From Auanema rhodensis (lineage: Eukaryota; Nematoda; Chromadorea; Rhabditida; Rhabditidae): a DNA stretch of 64,000 bases. A program made the translations under genes and the position numbers. Each line of letters starts with the position of its first letter. Within the stretch, counting starts at the first letter, position 1. Under the pieces are notes generated by a model. It was not told the origin of the DNA and searched no databases. It was given only the letters and a program-made list of their open reading frames with translations. This document shows, piece by piece, positions 54,001 to 64,000 of this stretch. The stretch covers positions 5,208,001 through 5,272,000 of the forward strand of contig OZ059897.1 in assembly GCA_964057225.1 (NCBI GenBank), in the 5' to 3' direction.

Positions 54001-55971
54001 GGGGAATCTAATTTTGAAAACCGCATCTCTTTATCTTTCACGTGAAGCAAGTTACATACCAAGTGCACATCACGTGTACATTTAATTAGCATAAATTAAA
54101 GTTCACGTAAATTTCAAAGTCATGGTTACCATGCACCAATATCAATAAAAATTTGTTTTTAGACTAATATGGACATGGGGAATCTAATTTTGAAAACCGC
54201 ATCTCTTTATCTTTCACGTGAAGCAAGTTACATACCAAGTGCACATCACGTGCACATTTAATTAGCATAAATTAAAGTTCACGTAAATTTCAAAGTCATG
54301 GTTACCATGCACTAATATCAATAAAAATTTGTTTTTAGACTAATATGGACATGGGGAATCTAATTTTGAGAACCGCATCTCTTTATCTTTCACGTGAAGC
54401 AAGTTACATACCAAGTGCACATCACGTGCACATTTAATTAGCATAAATTAAAGTTCACGTAAATTTCAAAGTCATGGTTACCATGCACCAATATCAATAA
54501 AAATTTGTTTTTAGACTAATATGGACATGGGGAATCTAATTTTGAAAACCGCATCTCTTTATCTTTCACGTGAAGCAAGTTACATACCAAGTGCACATCA
54601 CGTGCACATTTAATTAGCATAAATTAAAGTTCACGTAAATTTCAAAGTCATGGTTACCATGCACCAATATCAATAAAAATTTGTTTTTAGACTAATATGG
54701 ACATGGGGAATCTAATTTTAAAAACCGCATCTCTTTATCTTTCACGTGAAGCAAGTTACATACCAAGTGCACATCACGTGTACATTTAATTAGCATAAAT
54801 TAAAGTTCACTTAAATTTCAAAGTCATGGTTACCATGCACCAATATCAATAAAAATTTGTTTTTAGACTAATATGGACATGTGGAATCTAATTTTGAAAA
54901 CCGAATCTCTTTATCTTTCACGTGAAGTGAGTTACATACCAAGTGCACATCACGTGTACATTTAATTAGCATTAATTAAAGTTCACGTAAATTTCAAAGT
55001 CATGGTTACCATGCACCAATATCAATAAAAATTTGTTTTTAGATTAATATGGACATGGGGAATCTAATTTTGAAAACCGCATCTCTTTATCTTTCACGTG
55101 AAGCAAGTTACATACCAAGTGCACATCACGTGTACATTTAATTAGCATAAATTAAAGTTCACGTAAATTTTAAAGTCATGGTTACCATGCACCAATATCA
55201 ATAAAAATTTGTTTTTAGACTAATATGGACATGTGGAATCTAATTTTGAAAACCGAATCTCTTTATCTTTCACGTGAAGTGAGTTACTTACCAAGTGCAC
55301 ATCACGTGTACATTTAATTAGCATAAATTAAAGTTCACGTAAATTTCAAAGTCATGGTTACCATGCACCAATATCAATAAAAATTTGTTTTTAGACTAAT
55401 ATGGACATGGGGAATCTATTTTTAAAAACCGCATCTCTTTATCTTTCACGTGAAGCAAGTTACATACCAAGTGCACATCACGTGTACATTTAATTAGCAT
55501 AAATTAAAGTTCACTTAAATTTCAAAGTCATGGTTACCATGCACCAATATCAATAAAACTTTGTTTTTAGACTAATATGGACATGTGGAATCTAATTTTG
55601 AAAACCGAATCTCTTTATCTTTCACGTGAAGTGAGTTACTTACCAAGTGCACATCACGTGTACATTTAATTAGCATTAATTAAAGTTCACGTAAATTTCA
55701 AAGTCATGGTTACCATGCACCAATATCAATAAAAATTTGTTTTTAGATTAATATGGACATGGGGAATCTAATTTTGAAAACCGCATCTCTTTATCTTTCA
55801 CGTGAAGCAAGTTACATACCAAGTGCACAGCACGTGTACATTTAATTAGCATAAATTAAAGTTCACGTAAATTTCAAAGTCATGGTTACCATGCACCAAT
55901 ATCAATAAAAATTTGTTTTTAGACTAATATGGACATGGGGAATCTAATTTTGAAAACCGTATCTCTTTATC
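45060..55971. repeat. 31-monomer tandem duplication (2 x 5,456 bp)
   Basis: Units 45,060-50,515 and 50,516-55,971 are directly adjacent and match throughout. Private markers are shared at exactly 5,456: TTTTTGGAC at 45,361/50,817, CCAAAATC near 45,690/51,146, ACCGGATC near 45,751/51,207, CACGTTAATTT near 46,185/51,641, AAAACTTTG at 46,407/51,863, ATGTGAAA at 46,961/52,417 and ACCGTATC near 50,503/55,959. Differences noticed are CACTTG near 48,430, TTATTTTTC near 48,931 in the first copy and TTTGAGAACC near 54,368 in the second. Almost no divergence over 5.4 kb points to a very recent duplication. Confidence 0.9.
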
Positions 55972-57560
55972 TTTCACGTGAAGCGAGTTACATACCAAGT
56001 GCACATCACGTGTACATTTAATTAGCATAAATTAAAGTTCACGTAAATTTCAAAGTCATGGTTACCATGCACCAATATCAATAAAAATTTGTTTTTAGAC
56101 TAATATGGACATGTGAAATCTAATTTTAAAAACCGCATCTCTTTATCTTTCACGTGAAGCAAGTTACATACCAAGTGCACATCACGTGTACATTTAATTA
56201 GCATAAATTAAAGTTCACGTAAATTTCAAAGTCATGGTTACCATGCACCAATATCAATAAAAATTTGTTTTTAGACTAATATGGACATGTGGAATCTAAT
56301 TTTAAAAACCGCATCTCTTTATCTTTCACGTGAAGCAAGTTACATACCAAGTGCACATCACGTGTACATTTAATTAGCATAAATTAAAGTTCACGTAAAT
56401 TTCAAAGTCATGGTTACCATGCACCAATATCAATAAAAATTTGTTTTTAGACTAATATGGACATGGGGAATCTAATTTCAAAAACCGCATCTCTTTATCT
56501 TTCACGTGAAGCAAGTTACATACCAAGTGCACATCACGTGTACATTTAATTAGCATAAATTAAAGTTCACGTAAATTTCAAAGTCATGGTTACCATGCAC
56601 CAATATCAATAAAAATTTGTTTTTAGACTAATATGGACATGTGGAATCTAATTTTGAAAACCGCATCTCTTTATCTTTCACGTGAAGTGAGTTACATACC
56701 AAGTGCACATCACGTGTACATTTAATTAGCATAAATTAAAGTTCACGTAAATTTCAAAGTCATGGTTACCATGCACCAATATCAATAAAAATTTGTTTTT
56801 AGACTAATATGGACATGGGGAATCTAATTTTGAAAACCGCATCTCTTTATCTTTCACGTGAAGCAAGTTACATACCAAGTGCACAGCACGTGTACATTTA
56901 ATTAGCATAAATTAAAGTTCACGTAAATTTCAAAGTCATGGTTACCATGCACCAATATCAATAAAAATTTGTTTTTAGACTAATATGGACATGGGGAATC
57001 TAATTTTGAAAACCGCATCTCTTTATCTTTCACGTGAAGCAAGTTACATACCAAGTGCACATCACGTGTACATTTAATTAGCATAAATTAAAGTTCACGT
57101 AAATTTCAAAGTCATGGTTACCATGCACCAATATCAATAAAAATTTGTTTTTAGACTAATATGGACATGGGGAATCTAATTTTGAAAACCGCATCTCTTT
57201 ATCTTTCACGTGAAGCAAGTTACATACCAAGTGCACATCACGTGCACATTTAATTAGCATAAATTAAAGTTCACGTAAATTTCAAAGTCATGGTTACCAT
57301 GCACTAATATCAATAAAAATTTGTTTTTAGACTAATATGGACATGGGGAATCTAATTTTGAAAACCGCATCTCTTTATCTTTCACGTGAAGCAAGTTACA
57401 TACCAAGTGCACATCACGTGCACATTTAATTAGCATAAATTAAAGTTCACGTAAATTTCAAAGTCATGGTTACCATGCACCAATATCAATAAAAATTTGT
57501 TTTTAGACTAATATGGACATGGGGAATCTAATTTTGAAAACCGCATCTCTTTATCTTTCA
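46407..57560. repeat. 21-mer spacing (3,696 bp)
   Basis: AAAACTTTG recurs at 46,407/50,103 and 51,863/55,559, and ATGTGAAA at 52,417/56,113, each 3,696 = 21 x 176 apart. The neighbouring TATTTTTAAAA, GTTACTTACC, CATTAATT and AGATTAAT markers keep their order. The segment 52,276-53,864 recurs at 55,972-57,560. The same distance, short by one base, separates 43,266 and 46,961. The 5,456-bp unit appears to have been built from this older 21-mer by an unequal exchange. Confidence 0.82.
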
Positions 57561-58239
57561 CGTGAAGCAAGTTACATACCAAGTGCACATCACGTGTACA
57601 TTTAATTAGCATAAATTAAAGTTCACGTAAATTTCAAAGTCATGGTTACCATGCACCAATATCAATAAAAATTTGTTTTTAGACTAATATGGACATGGGG
57701 AATCTAATTTTGAAAACCGCATCTCTTTATCTTTCACGTGAAGCAAGTTACATACCAAGTGCACATCACGTGCACATTTAATTAGCATAAATTAAAGTTC
57801 ACGTAAATTTCAAAGTCATGGTTACCATGCACCAATATCAATAAAAATTTGTTTTTAGACTAATATGGACATGGGGAATCTAATTTTAAAAACCGCATCT
57901 CTTTATCTTTCACGTGAAGCAAGTTACATACCAAGTGCACATCACGTGTACATTTAATTAGCATAAATTAAAGTTCACTTAAATTTCAAAGTCATGGTTA
58001 CCATGCACCAATATCAATAAAAATTTGTTTTTAGACTAATATGGACATGTGGAATCTAATTTTGAAAACCGAATCTCTTTATCTTTCACGTGAAGTGAGT
58101 TACATACCAAGTGCACATCACGTGTACATTTAATTAGCATTAATTAAAGTTCACGTAAATTTCAAAGTCATGGTTACCATGCACCAATATCAATAAAAAT
58201 TTGTTTTTAGATTAATATGGACATGGGGAATCTAATTTT

Positions 58240-60900
58240 GAAAACCGCATCTCTTTATCTTTCACGTGAAGCAAGTTACATACCAAGTGCACAGCACGTG
58301 TACATTTAATTAGCATAAATTAAAGTTCACGTAAATTTCAAAGTCATGGTTACCATGCACCAATATCAATAAAAATTTGTTTTTAGACTAATATGGACAT
58401 GGGGAATCTAATTTTGAAAACCGCATCTCTTTATCTTTCACGTGAAGCGAGTTACATACCAAGTGCACATCACGTGTACATTTAATTAGCATAAATTAAA
58501 GTTCACGTAAATTTCAAAGTCATGGTTACCATGCACCAATATCAATAAAAATTTGTTTTTAGACTAATATGGACATGTGAAATCTAATTTTAAAAACCGC
58601 ATCTCTTTATCTTTCACGTGAAGAAGTTACATACCAAGTGCACATCACGTGTACATTTAATTAGCATAAATTAAAGTTCACGTAAATTTCAAAGTCATGG
58701 TTACCATGCACCAATATCAATAAAAATTTGTTTTTAGACTAATATGGACATGTGGAATCTAATTTTAAAAACCGCATCTCTTTATCTTTCACGTGAAGCA
58801 AGTTACATACCAAGTGCACATCACGTGTACATTTAATTAGCATAAATTAAAGTTCACGTAAATTTCAAAGTCATGGTTACCATGCACCAATATCAATAAA
58901 AATTTGTTTTTAGACTAATATGGACATGGGGAATCTAATTTCAAAAACCGCATCTCTTTATCTTTCACGTGAAGCAAGTTACATACCAAGTGCACATCAC
59001 GTGTACATTTAATTAGCATAAATTAAAGTTCACGTAAATTTCAAAGTCATGGTTACCATGCACCAATATCAATAAAAATTTGTTTTTAGACTAATATGGA
59101 CATGTGGAATCTAATTTTGAAAACCGCATCTCTTTATCTTTCACGTGAAGCAAGTTACATACCAAGTGCACAGCACGTGTACATTTAATTAGCATAAATT
59201 AAAGCTCACGTAAATTTCAAAGTCATGGTTACCATGCAATAATATCAATAAAAATTTGTTTTTAGACTAATATGGACATGGGGAATCTAATTTTGAAAAC
59301 CGCATCTCTTTATCTTTCACGTGAAGCAAGTTACATACCAAGTGCACATCACGTGTACATTTAATTAGCATAAATTAAAGTTCACGTAAATTTCAAAGTC
59401 ATGGTTACCATGCACCAATATCAATAAAAATTTGTTTTTAGACTAATATGGACATGGGGAATCTAATTTTGAAAACCGCATCTCTTTATCTTTCACGTGA
59501 AGCAAGTTACATACCAAGTGCACATCACGTGCACATTTAATTAGCATAAATTAAAGTTCACGTAAATTTCAAAGTCATGGTTACCATGCACCAATATCAA
59601 TAAAAATTTGTTTTTAGACTAATATGGACATGGGGAATCTAATTTTGAAAACCGCATCTCTTTATCTTTCACGTGAAGCAAGTTACATACCAAGTGCACA
59701 TCACGTGCACATTTAATTAGCATAAATTAAAGTTCACGTAAATTTCGAAGTCATGGTTACCATGCACCAATATCAATAAAAATTTGTTTTTAGACTAATA
59801 TGGACATGGGGAATCTAATTTTGAAAACCGCATCTCTTTATCTTTCACGTGAAGCAAGTTACATACCAAGTGCACATCACGTGTACATTTAATTAGCATA
59901 AATTAAAGTTCACGTAAATTTCAAAGTCATGGTTACCATGCACCAATATCAATAAAAATTTGTTTTTAGACTAATATGGACATGGGGAATCTAATTTTGA
60001 AAACCGCATCTCTTTATCTTTCACGTGAAGCAAGTTACATACCAAGTGCACATCACGTGCACATTTAATTAGCATAAATTAAAGTTCACGTAAATTTCAA
60101 AGTCATGGTTACCATGCACTAATATCAATAAAAATTTGTTTTTAGACTAATATGGACATGGGGAATCTAATTTTGAAAACCGCATCTCTTTATCTTTCAC
60201 GTGAAGCAAGTTACATACCAAGTGCACATCACGTGCACATTTAATTAGCATAAATTAAAGTTCACGTAAATTTCAAAGTCATGGTTACCATGCACCAATA
60301 TCAATAAAAATTTGTTTTTAGACTAATATGGACATGAGGAATCTAATTTTGAAAACCGCATCTCTTTATCTTTCACGTGAAGCAAGTTACATACCAAGTG
60401 CACATCACGTGCACATTTAATTAGCATAAATTAAAGTTCACGTAAATTTCAAAGTCATGGTTACCATGCACCAATATCAATAAAAATTTGTTTTTAGACT
60501 AATATGGACATGGGGAATCTAATTTTGAAAACCGCATCTCTTTATCTTTCACGTGAAGCAAGTTACATACCAAGTGCACATCACGTGCACATTTAATTAG
60601 CATAAATTAAAGTTCACGTAAATTTCAAAGTCATGGTTACCATGCACCAAAATCAATAAAAATTTGTTTTTAGACTAATATGGACATGGGGAATCTAATT
60701 TTGAAAACCGCATCTCTTTATCTTTCACGTGAAGCAAGTTACATACCAAGTGCACATCACGTGCACATTTAATTAGCATAAATTAAAGTTCACGTAAATT
60801 TCAAAGTCATGGTTACCATGCACCAATATCAATAAAAATTTGTTTTTAGACTAATATGGACATGGGGAATCTAATTTTGAAAACCGCATCTCTTTATCTT
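58240..60900. repeat. Displaced copy of the 42.9-45.9 kb segment
   Basis: The 1-base deletion GAAGAAGTT at 43,311 and 58,622 is shared at an offset of 15,311. The offset then changes to 14,783 for CAATAAT (44,455/59,238) and TTTCGAAG (44,964/59,747), a loss of exactly three monomers. It rises to 14,959 for ATGAGG (45,378/60,337) and CCAAAATC (45,690/60,649), a gain of one. The rare variant AAAGCTCACG (near 44,421 and 59,204) is also shared. Confidence 0.82.
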
Positions 60901-63890
60901 TCACGTGAAGCAAGTTACATACCAAGTGCACATCACGTGTACATTTAATTAGCATAAATTAAAGTTCACGTAAATTTTAAAGTCATGGTTACCATGCACC
61001 AATATCAATAAAAATTTGTTTTTAGACTAATATGGACATGGGGAATCTAATTTTGAAAACCGCATCTCTTTATCTTTCACGTGAAGCAAGTTACATACCA
61101 AGTGCACATCACGTGCACATTTAATTAGCATAAATTAAAGTTCACGTAAATTTCAAAGTCATGGTTACCATGCACCAATATCAATAAAAATTTGTTTTTA
61201 GACTAATATGGACATGGGGAATCTAATTTTAAAAACCGCATCTCTTTATCTTTCACGTGAAGCAAGTTACATACCAAGTGCACATCACGTGTACATTTAA
61301 TTAGCATAAATTAAAGTTCACTTAAATTTCAAAGTCATGGTTACCATGCACCAATATCAATAAAAATTTGTTTTTAGACTAATATGGACATGTGGAATCT
61401 AATTTTGAAAACCGCATCTCTTTATCTTTCACGTGAAGTGAGTTACATACCAAGTGCACAGCACGTGTACATTTAATTAGCATTAATTAAAGTTCACGTA
61501 AATTTCAAAGTCATGGTTACCATGCACTAATATCAATAAAAATTTGTTTTTAGATTAATATGGACATGGGGAATCTAATTTTGAAAACCGCATCTCTTTA
61601 TCTTTCACGTGAAGCAAGTTACATACCAAGTGCACAGCACGTGTACATTTAATTAGCATAAATTAAAGTTCACGTAAATTTCAAAGTCATCGTTACCATG
61701 CACCAATATCAATAAAAATTTGTTTTTAGACTAATATGGACATGGGGAATCTAATTTTGAAAACCGCATCTCTTTATCTTTCACGTGAAGCGAGTTACAT
61801 ACCAAGTGCACATCACGTGTACATTTAATTAGCATAAATTAAAGTTCACGTAAATTTCAAAGTCATGGTTACCATGCACCAATATCAATAAAAATTTGTT
61901 TTTAGACTAATATGGACATGGGGAATCTAAATTTAAAAACCGCATCTCTTTATCTTTCACGTGAAGCGAGTTACATACCAAGTGCACATCACGTGTACAT
62001 TTAATTAGCATAAATTAAAGTTCACGTAAATTTCAAAGTCATGGTTACCATGCACCAATGTCAATAAAAATTTGTTTTTAGACTAATATGGACATGGGGA
62101 ATCTAATTTTAAAAACCGCATCTCTTTATCTTTCACGTGAAGTGAGTTACATACCAAGTGCACATCACGTGTACATTTAATTAGCATAAATTAAAGTTCA
62201 CGTAAATTTCAAAGTCATGGTTACCATGCACCAATATCAATAAAAATTTGTTTTTAGACTAATATGGACATGGGGAATCTAATTTTAAAAACCGCATCTC
62301 TTTATCTTTCACGTGAAGTGAGTTACATACCAAGTGCACATCACGTGTACATTTAATTAGCATAAATTAAAGTTCACGTAAATTTCAAAGTCATGGTTAC
62401 CATGCACCAATATCAATAAAAATTTGTTTTTAGACTAATATGGACATGTGGAATCTAATTTTAAAAACCGCATCTCTTTATCTTTCACGTGAAGCAAGTT
62501 ACATACCAAGTGCACATCACGTGTACATTTAATTAGCATAAATTAAAGTTCACGTAAATTTCAAAGTCATGGTTACCATGCACCAATATCAATAAAAATT
62601 TGTTTTTAGACTAATATGGACATGGGGAATCTAATTTCAAAAACCGCATCTCTTTATCTTTCACGTGAAGCAAGTTACATACCAAGTGCACATCACGTGT
62701 ACATTTAATTAGCATAAATTAAAGTTCACGTAAATTTCAAAGTCATGGTTACCATGCACCAATATCAATAAAAATTTGTTTTTAGACTAATATGGACATG
62801 TGGAATCTAATTTTGAAAACCGCATCTCTTTATCTTTCACGTGAAGTGAGTTACATACCAAGTGCACATCACGTGTACATTTAATTAGCATAAATTAAAG
62901 TTCACGTAAATTTCAAAGTCATGGTTACCATGCACCAATATCAATAAAAATTTGTTTTTAGACTAATATGGACATGGGGAATCTAATTTTGAAAACCGCA
63001 TCTCTTTATCTTTCACGTGAAGCAAGTTACATACCAAGTGCACAGCACGTGTACATTTAATTAGCATAAATTAAAGTTCACGTAAATTTCAAAGTCATGG
63101 TTACCATGCACCAATATCAATAAAAATTTGTTTTTAGACTAATATGGACATGGGGAATCTAATTTTGAAAACCGCATCTCTTTATCTTTCACGTGAAGCA
63201 AGTTACATACCAAGTGCACAGCACGTGTACATTTAATTAGCATAAATTAAAGTTCACGTAAATTTCAAAGTCATGGTTACCATGCACCAATATCAATAAA
63301 AATTTGTTTTTAGACTAATATGGACATGGGGAATCTAATTTTGAAAACCGCATCTCTTTATCTTTCACGTGAAGCAAGTTACATACCAAGTGCACAGCAC
63401 GTGTACATTTAATTAGCATAAATTAAAGTTCACGTAAATTTCAAAGTCATGGTTACCATGCACCAATATCAATAAAAATTTGTTTTTAGACTAATATGGA
63501 CATGGGGAATCTAATTTTGAAAACCGCATCTCTTTATCTTTCACGTGAAGCAAGTTACATACCAAGTGCACATCACGTGCACATTTAATTAGCATAAATT
63601 AAAGTTCACGTAAATTTCGAAGTCATGGTTACCATGCACCAATATCAATAAAAATTTGTTTTTAGACTAATATGGACATGGGGAATCTAATTTTGAAAAC
63701 CGCATCTCTTTATCTTTCACGTGAAGCAAGTTACATACCAAGTGCACATCACGTGTACATTTAATTAGCATAAATTAAAGTTCACGTAAATTTCAAAGTC
63801 ATGGTTACCATGCACCAATATCAATAAAAATTTGTTTTTAGACTAATATGGACATGGGGAATCTAATTTTGAAAACCGCATCTCTTTATC

Positions 63891-64000
63891 TTTCACGTGA
63901 AGCAAGTTACATACCAAGTGCACATCACGTGCACATTTAATTAGCATAAATTAAAGTTCACGTAAATTTCAAAGTCATGGTTACCATGCACTAATATCAA
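63891..64000. repeat. Partial last monomer (110 bp), array continues beyond window
   Basis: The window ends at monomer position 110, inside the CTAATATCAA stretch. This copy is CAAG, T35, C42 and CTAAT. No decay towards unique sequence is seen, so the array edge lies outside the window on this side. The start of the window likewise lies inside the array. Confidence 0.95.

Larger units (their letters stand above)
1..64000. repeat. Satellite DNA array, 176-bp monomer, about 363.6 copies
   Basis: The full window is a head-to-tail tandem array. Starts of the TTTCACGTGAAG box fall at 1, 177, 353, 529 and so on to 63,891, with no break and no inverted monomer. The length variants I counted (35 x +1, 6 x -5, 3 x -1) sum to +2, exactly the excess over 363 x 176, so no insertion is hidden. 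G+C is about 32%. Monomers differ from each other mostly at a small set of recurrent positions. This form is typical of eukaryotic centromeric or heterochromatic satellites, and the unit is close to a nucleosome plus linker. I do not recognise the family, and chromosome position and host cannot be read from the sequence. No gene-sized unique DNA is present anywhere. Confidence 0.99.
32037..64000. repeat. Domain III: CAAG-type array with large HORs
   Basis: About 181.5 monomers, all 176 bp apart from two 175-bp copies with GAAGAAGTT (near 43,311 and 58,622). CAAG predominates, with C42, G35, ATGTGG, ATGTGAAA, CACTT, CATTAATT, AGATTAAT, ACCGAATC and ACCGTATC variants. The marker ATGTGAAA falls at 34,818, 38,162, 43,266, 46,961, 52,417, 56,113 and 58,577, that is at 19, 29, 21, 31, 21 and 14 monomer intervals. 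The order of neighbouring variants around each is the same, so one ancestral haplotype block has been copied with varied flanking lengths. Confidence 0.85.

Noticed and set aside
45060-55971. The 5,456-bp duplication as an assembly artefact
   Set aside because: Not fully excluded, but about three differences separate the copies and the second copy continues into distinct flanking sequence at 55,972. A pure assembly repeat would more likely be exact.
1-64000. Open reading frames across the array on either strand
   Set aside because: The 176-bp period shifts the frame by two bases each monomer, and stop codons (for example in TTAGCA, TTTTTAGAC and TCAATAA) occur in every copy. Any short open stretch repeats identically and has no start site, domain or codon bias.
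1-64000. CRISPR array, because of regular short palindromic repeats
   Set aside because: The whole 176-bp unit is repeated, with no variable spacers between repeats, and no cas gene is present.
1-64000. CENP-B box
   Set aside because: I see no match to the CENP-B box pattern (TTCG followed by A and CGGG at the fixed distances) in the monomer or its variants on either strand.
1-64000. Telomere repeats, rDNA, tRNA or transposon fragments
   Set aside because: No TTTAGGG or TTAGGG runs, no conserved RNA sequence, no terminal repeats or target-site duplications. The length accounting leaves no room for an insertion.
1-64000. A known satellite family (human alpha, Arabidopsis CEN178, rice CentO, maize CentC)
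   Set aside because: Monomer length and sequence as I recall them do not match. A database search with the consensus monomer is needed to name it, and I could not run one.

Overview
The whole 64,000-base window is one uninterrupted head-to-tail satellite DNA array. The monomer is 176 bp, about 32% G+C (56 of 176 bases in a typical copy), and always in the same orientation. I find no gene, RNA gene, transposon, CRISPR array or single-copy DNA on either strand. Taking the phase from the TTTCACGTGAAG box at base 1, there are 363 complete monomers and a final 110-bp partial one. The length balances exactly: 363 x 176 = 63,888, and the last monomer starts 63,890 bases after the first. The length variants I count (35 of +1, six of -5, three of -1) sum to +2. 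Nothing foreign is therefore hidden in the window.

A nucleosome-sized, AT-rich monomer in a multi-kilobase, highly homogeneous array with higher-order repeats (HORs) is typical of plant or animal centromeric, pericentromeric or subtelomeric heterochromatin. The sequence alone does not name the species. I do not recognise the monomer; it is not human alpha satellite (171 bp), Arabidopsis CEN178, rice CentO or maize CentC. A centromeric role is an inference from this general form only.

Layout. Domain I (1-8,975) has almost only 176-bp monomers, with CAAG, TGAG and TGGG forms at monomer positions 13-16, and local 9/10-mer, 7-mer and 6-mer HORs. Domain II (8,976-32,036) is dominated by CGAG monomers. 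It holds all six 171-bp monomers (9-18 kb) and all 35 177-bp monomers (11-31 kb), with 6-mer (about 1,060 bp), 16-mer (2,817 bp) and 18-mer (3,172 bp) repeats. Domain III (32,037-64,000) returns to CAAG monomers. It carries a 5-mer (880 bp) HOR in about 3.5 copies, a 21-mer (3,696 bp) spacing, and a nearly perfect 31-monomer (5,456 bp) tandem duplication at 45,060-55,971.

Inside each monomer are three CACGT cores spaced 32 and 33 bp apart (about three helical turns), a long imperfect dyad, a 13-bp dyad CATGGTTACCATG and an A-tract/T-tract dyad. The array looks like a young, actively rearranging satellite: gain, loss and duplication happen in whole monomer steps, and many duplicated blocks are almost identical.
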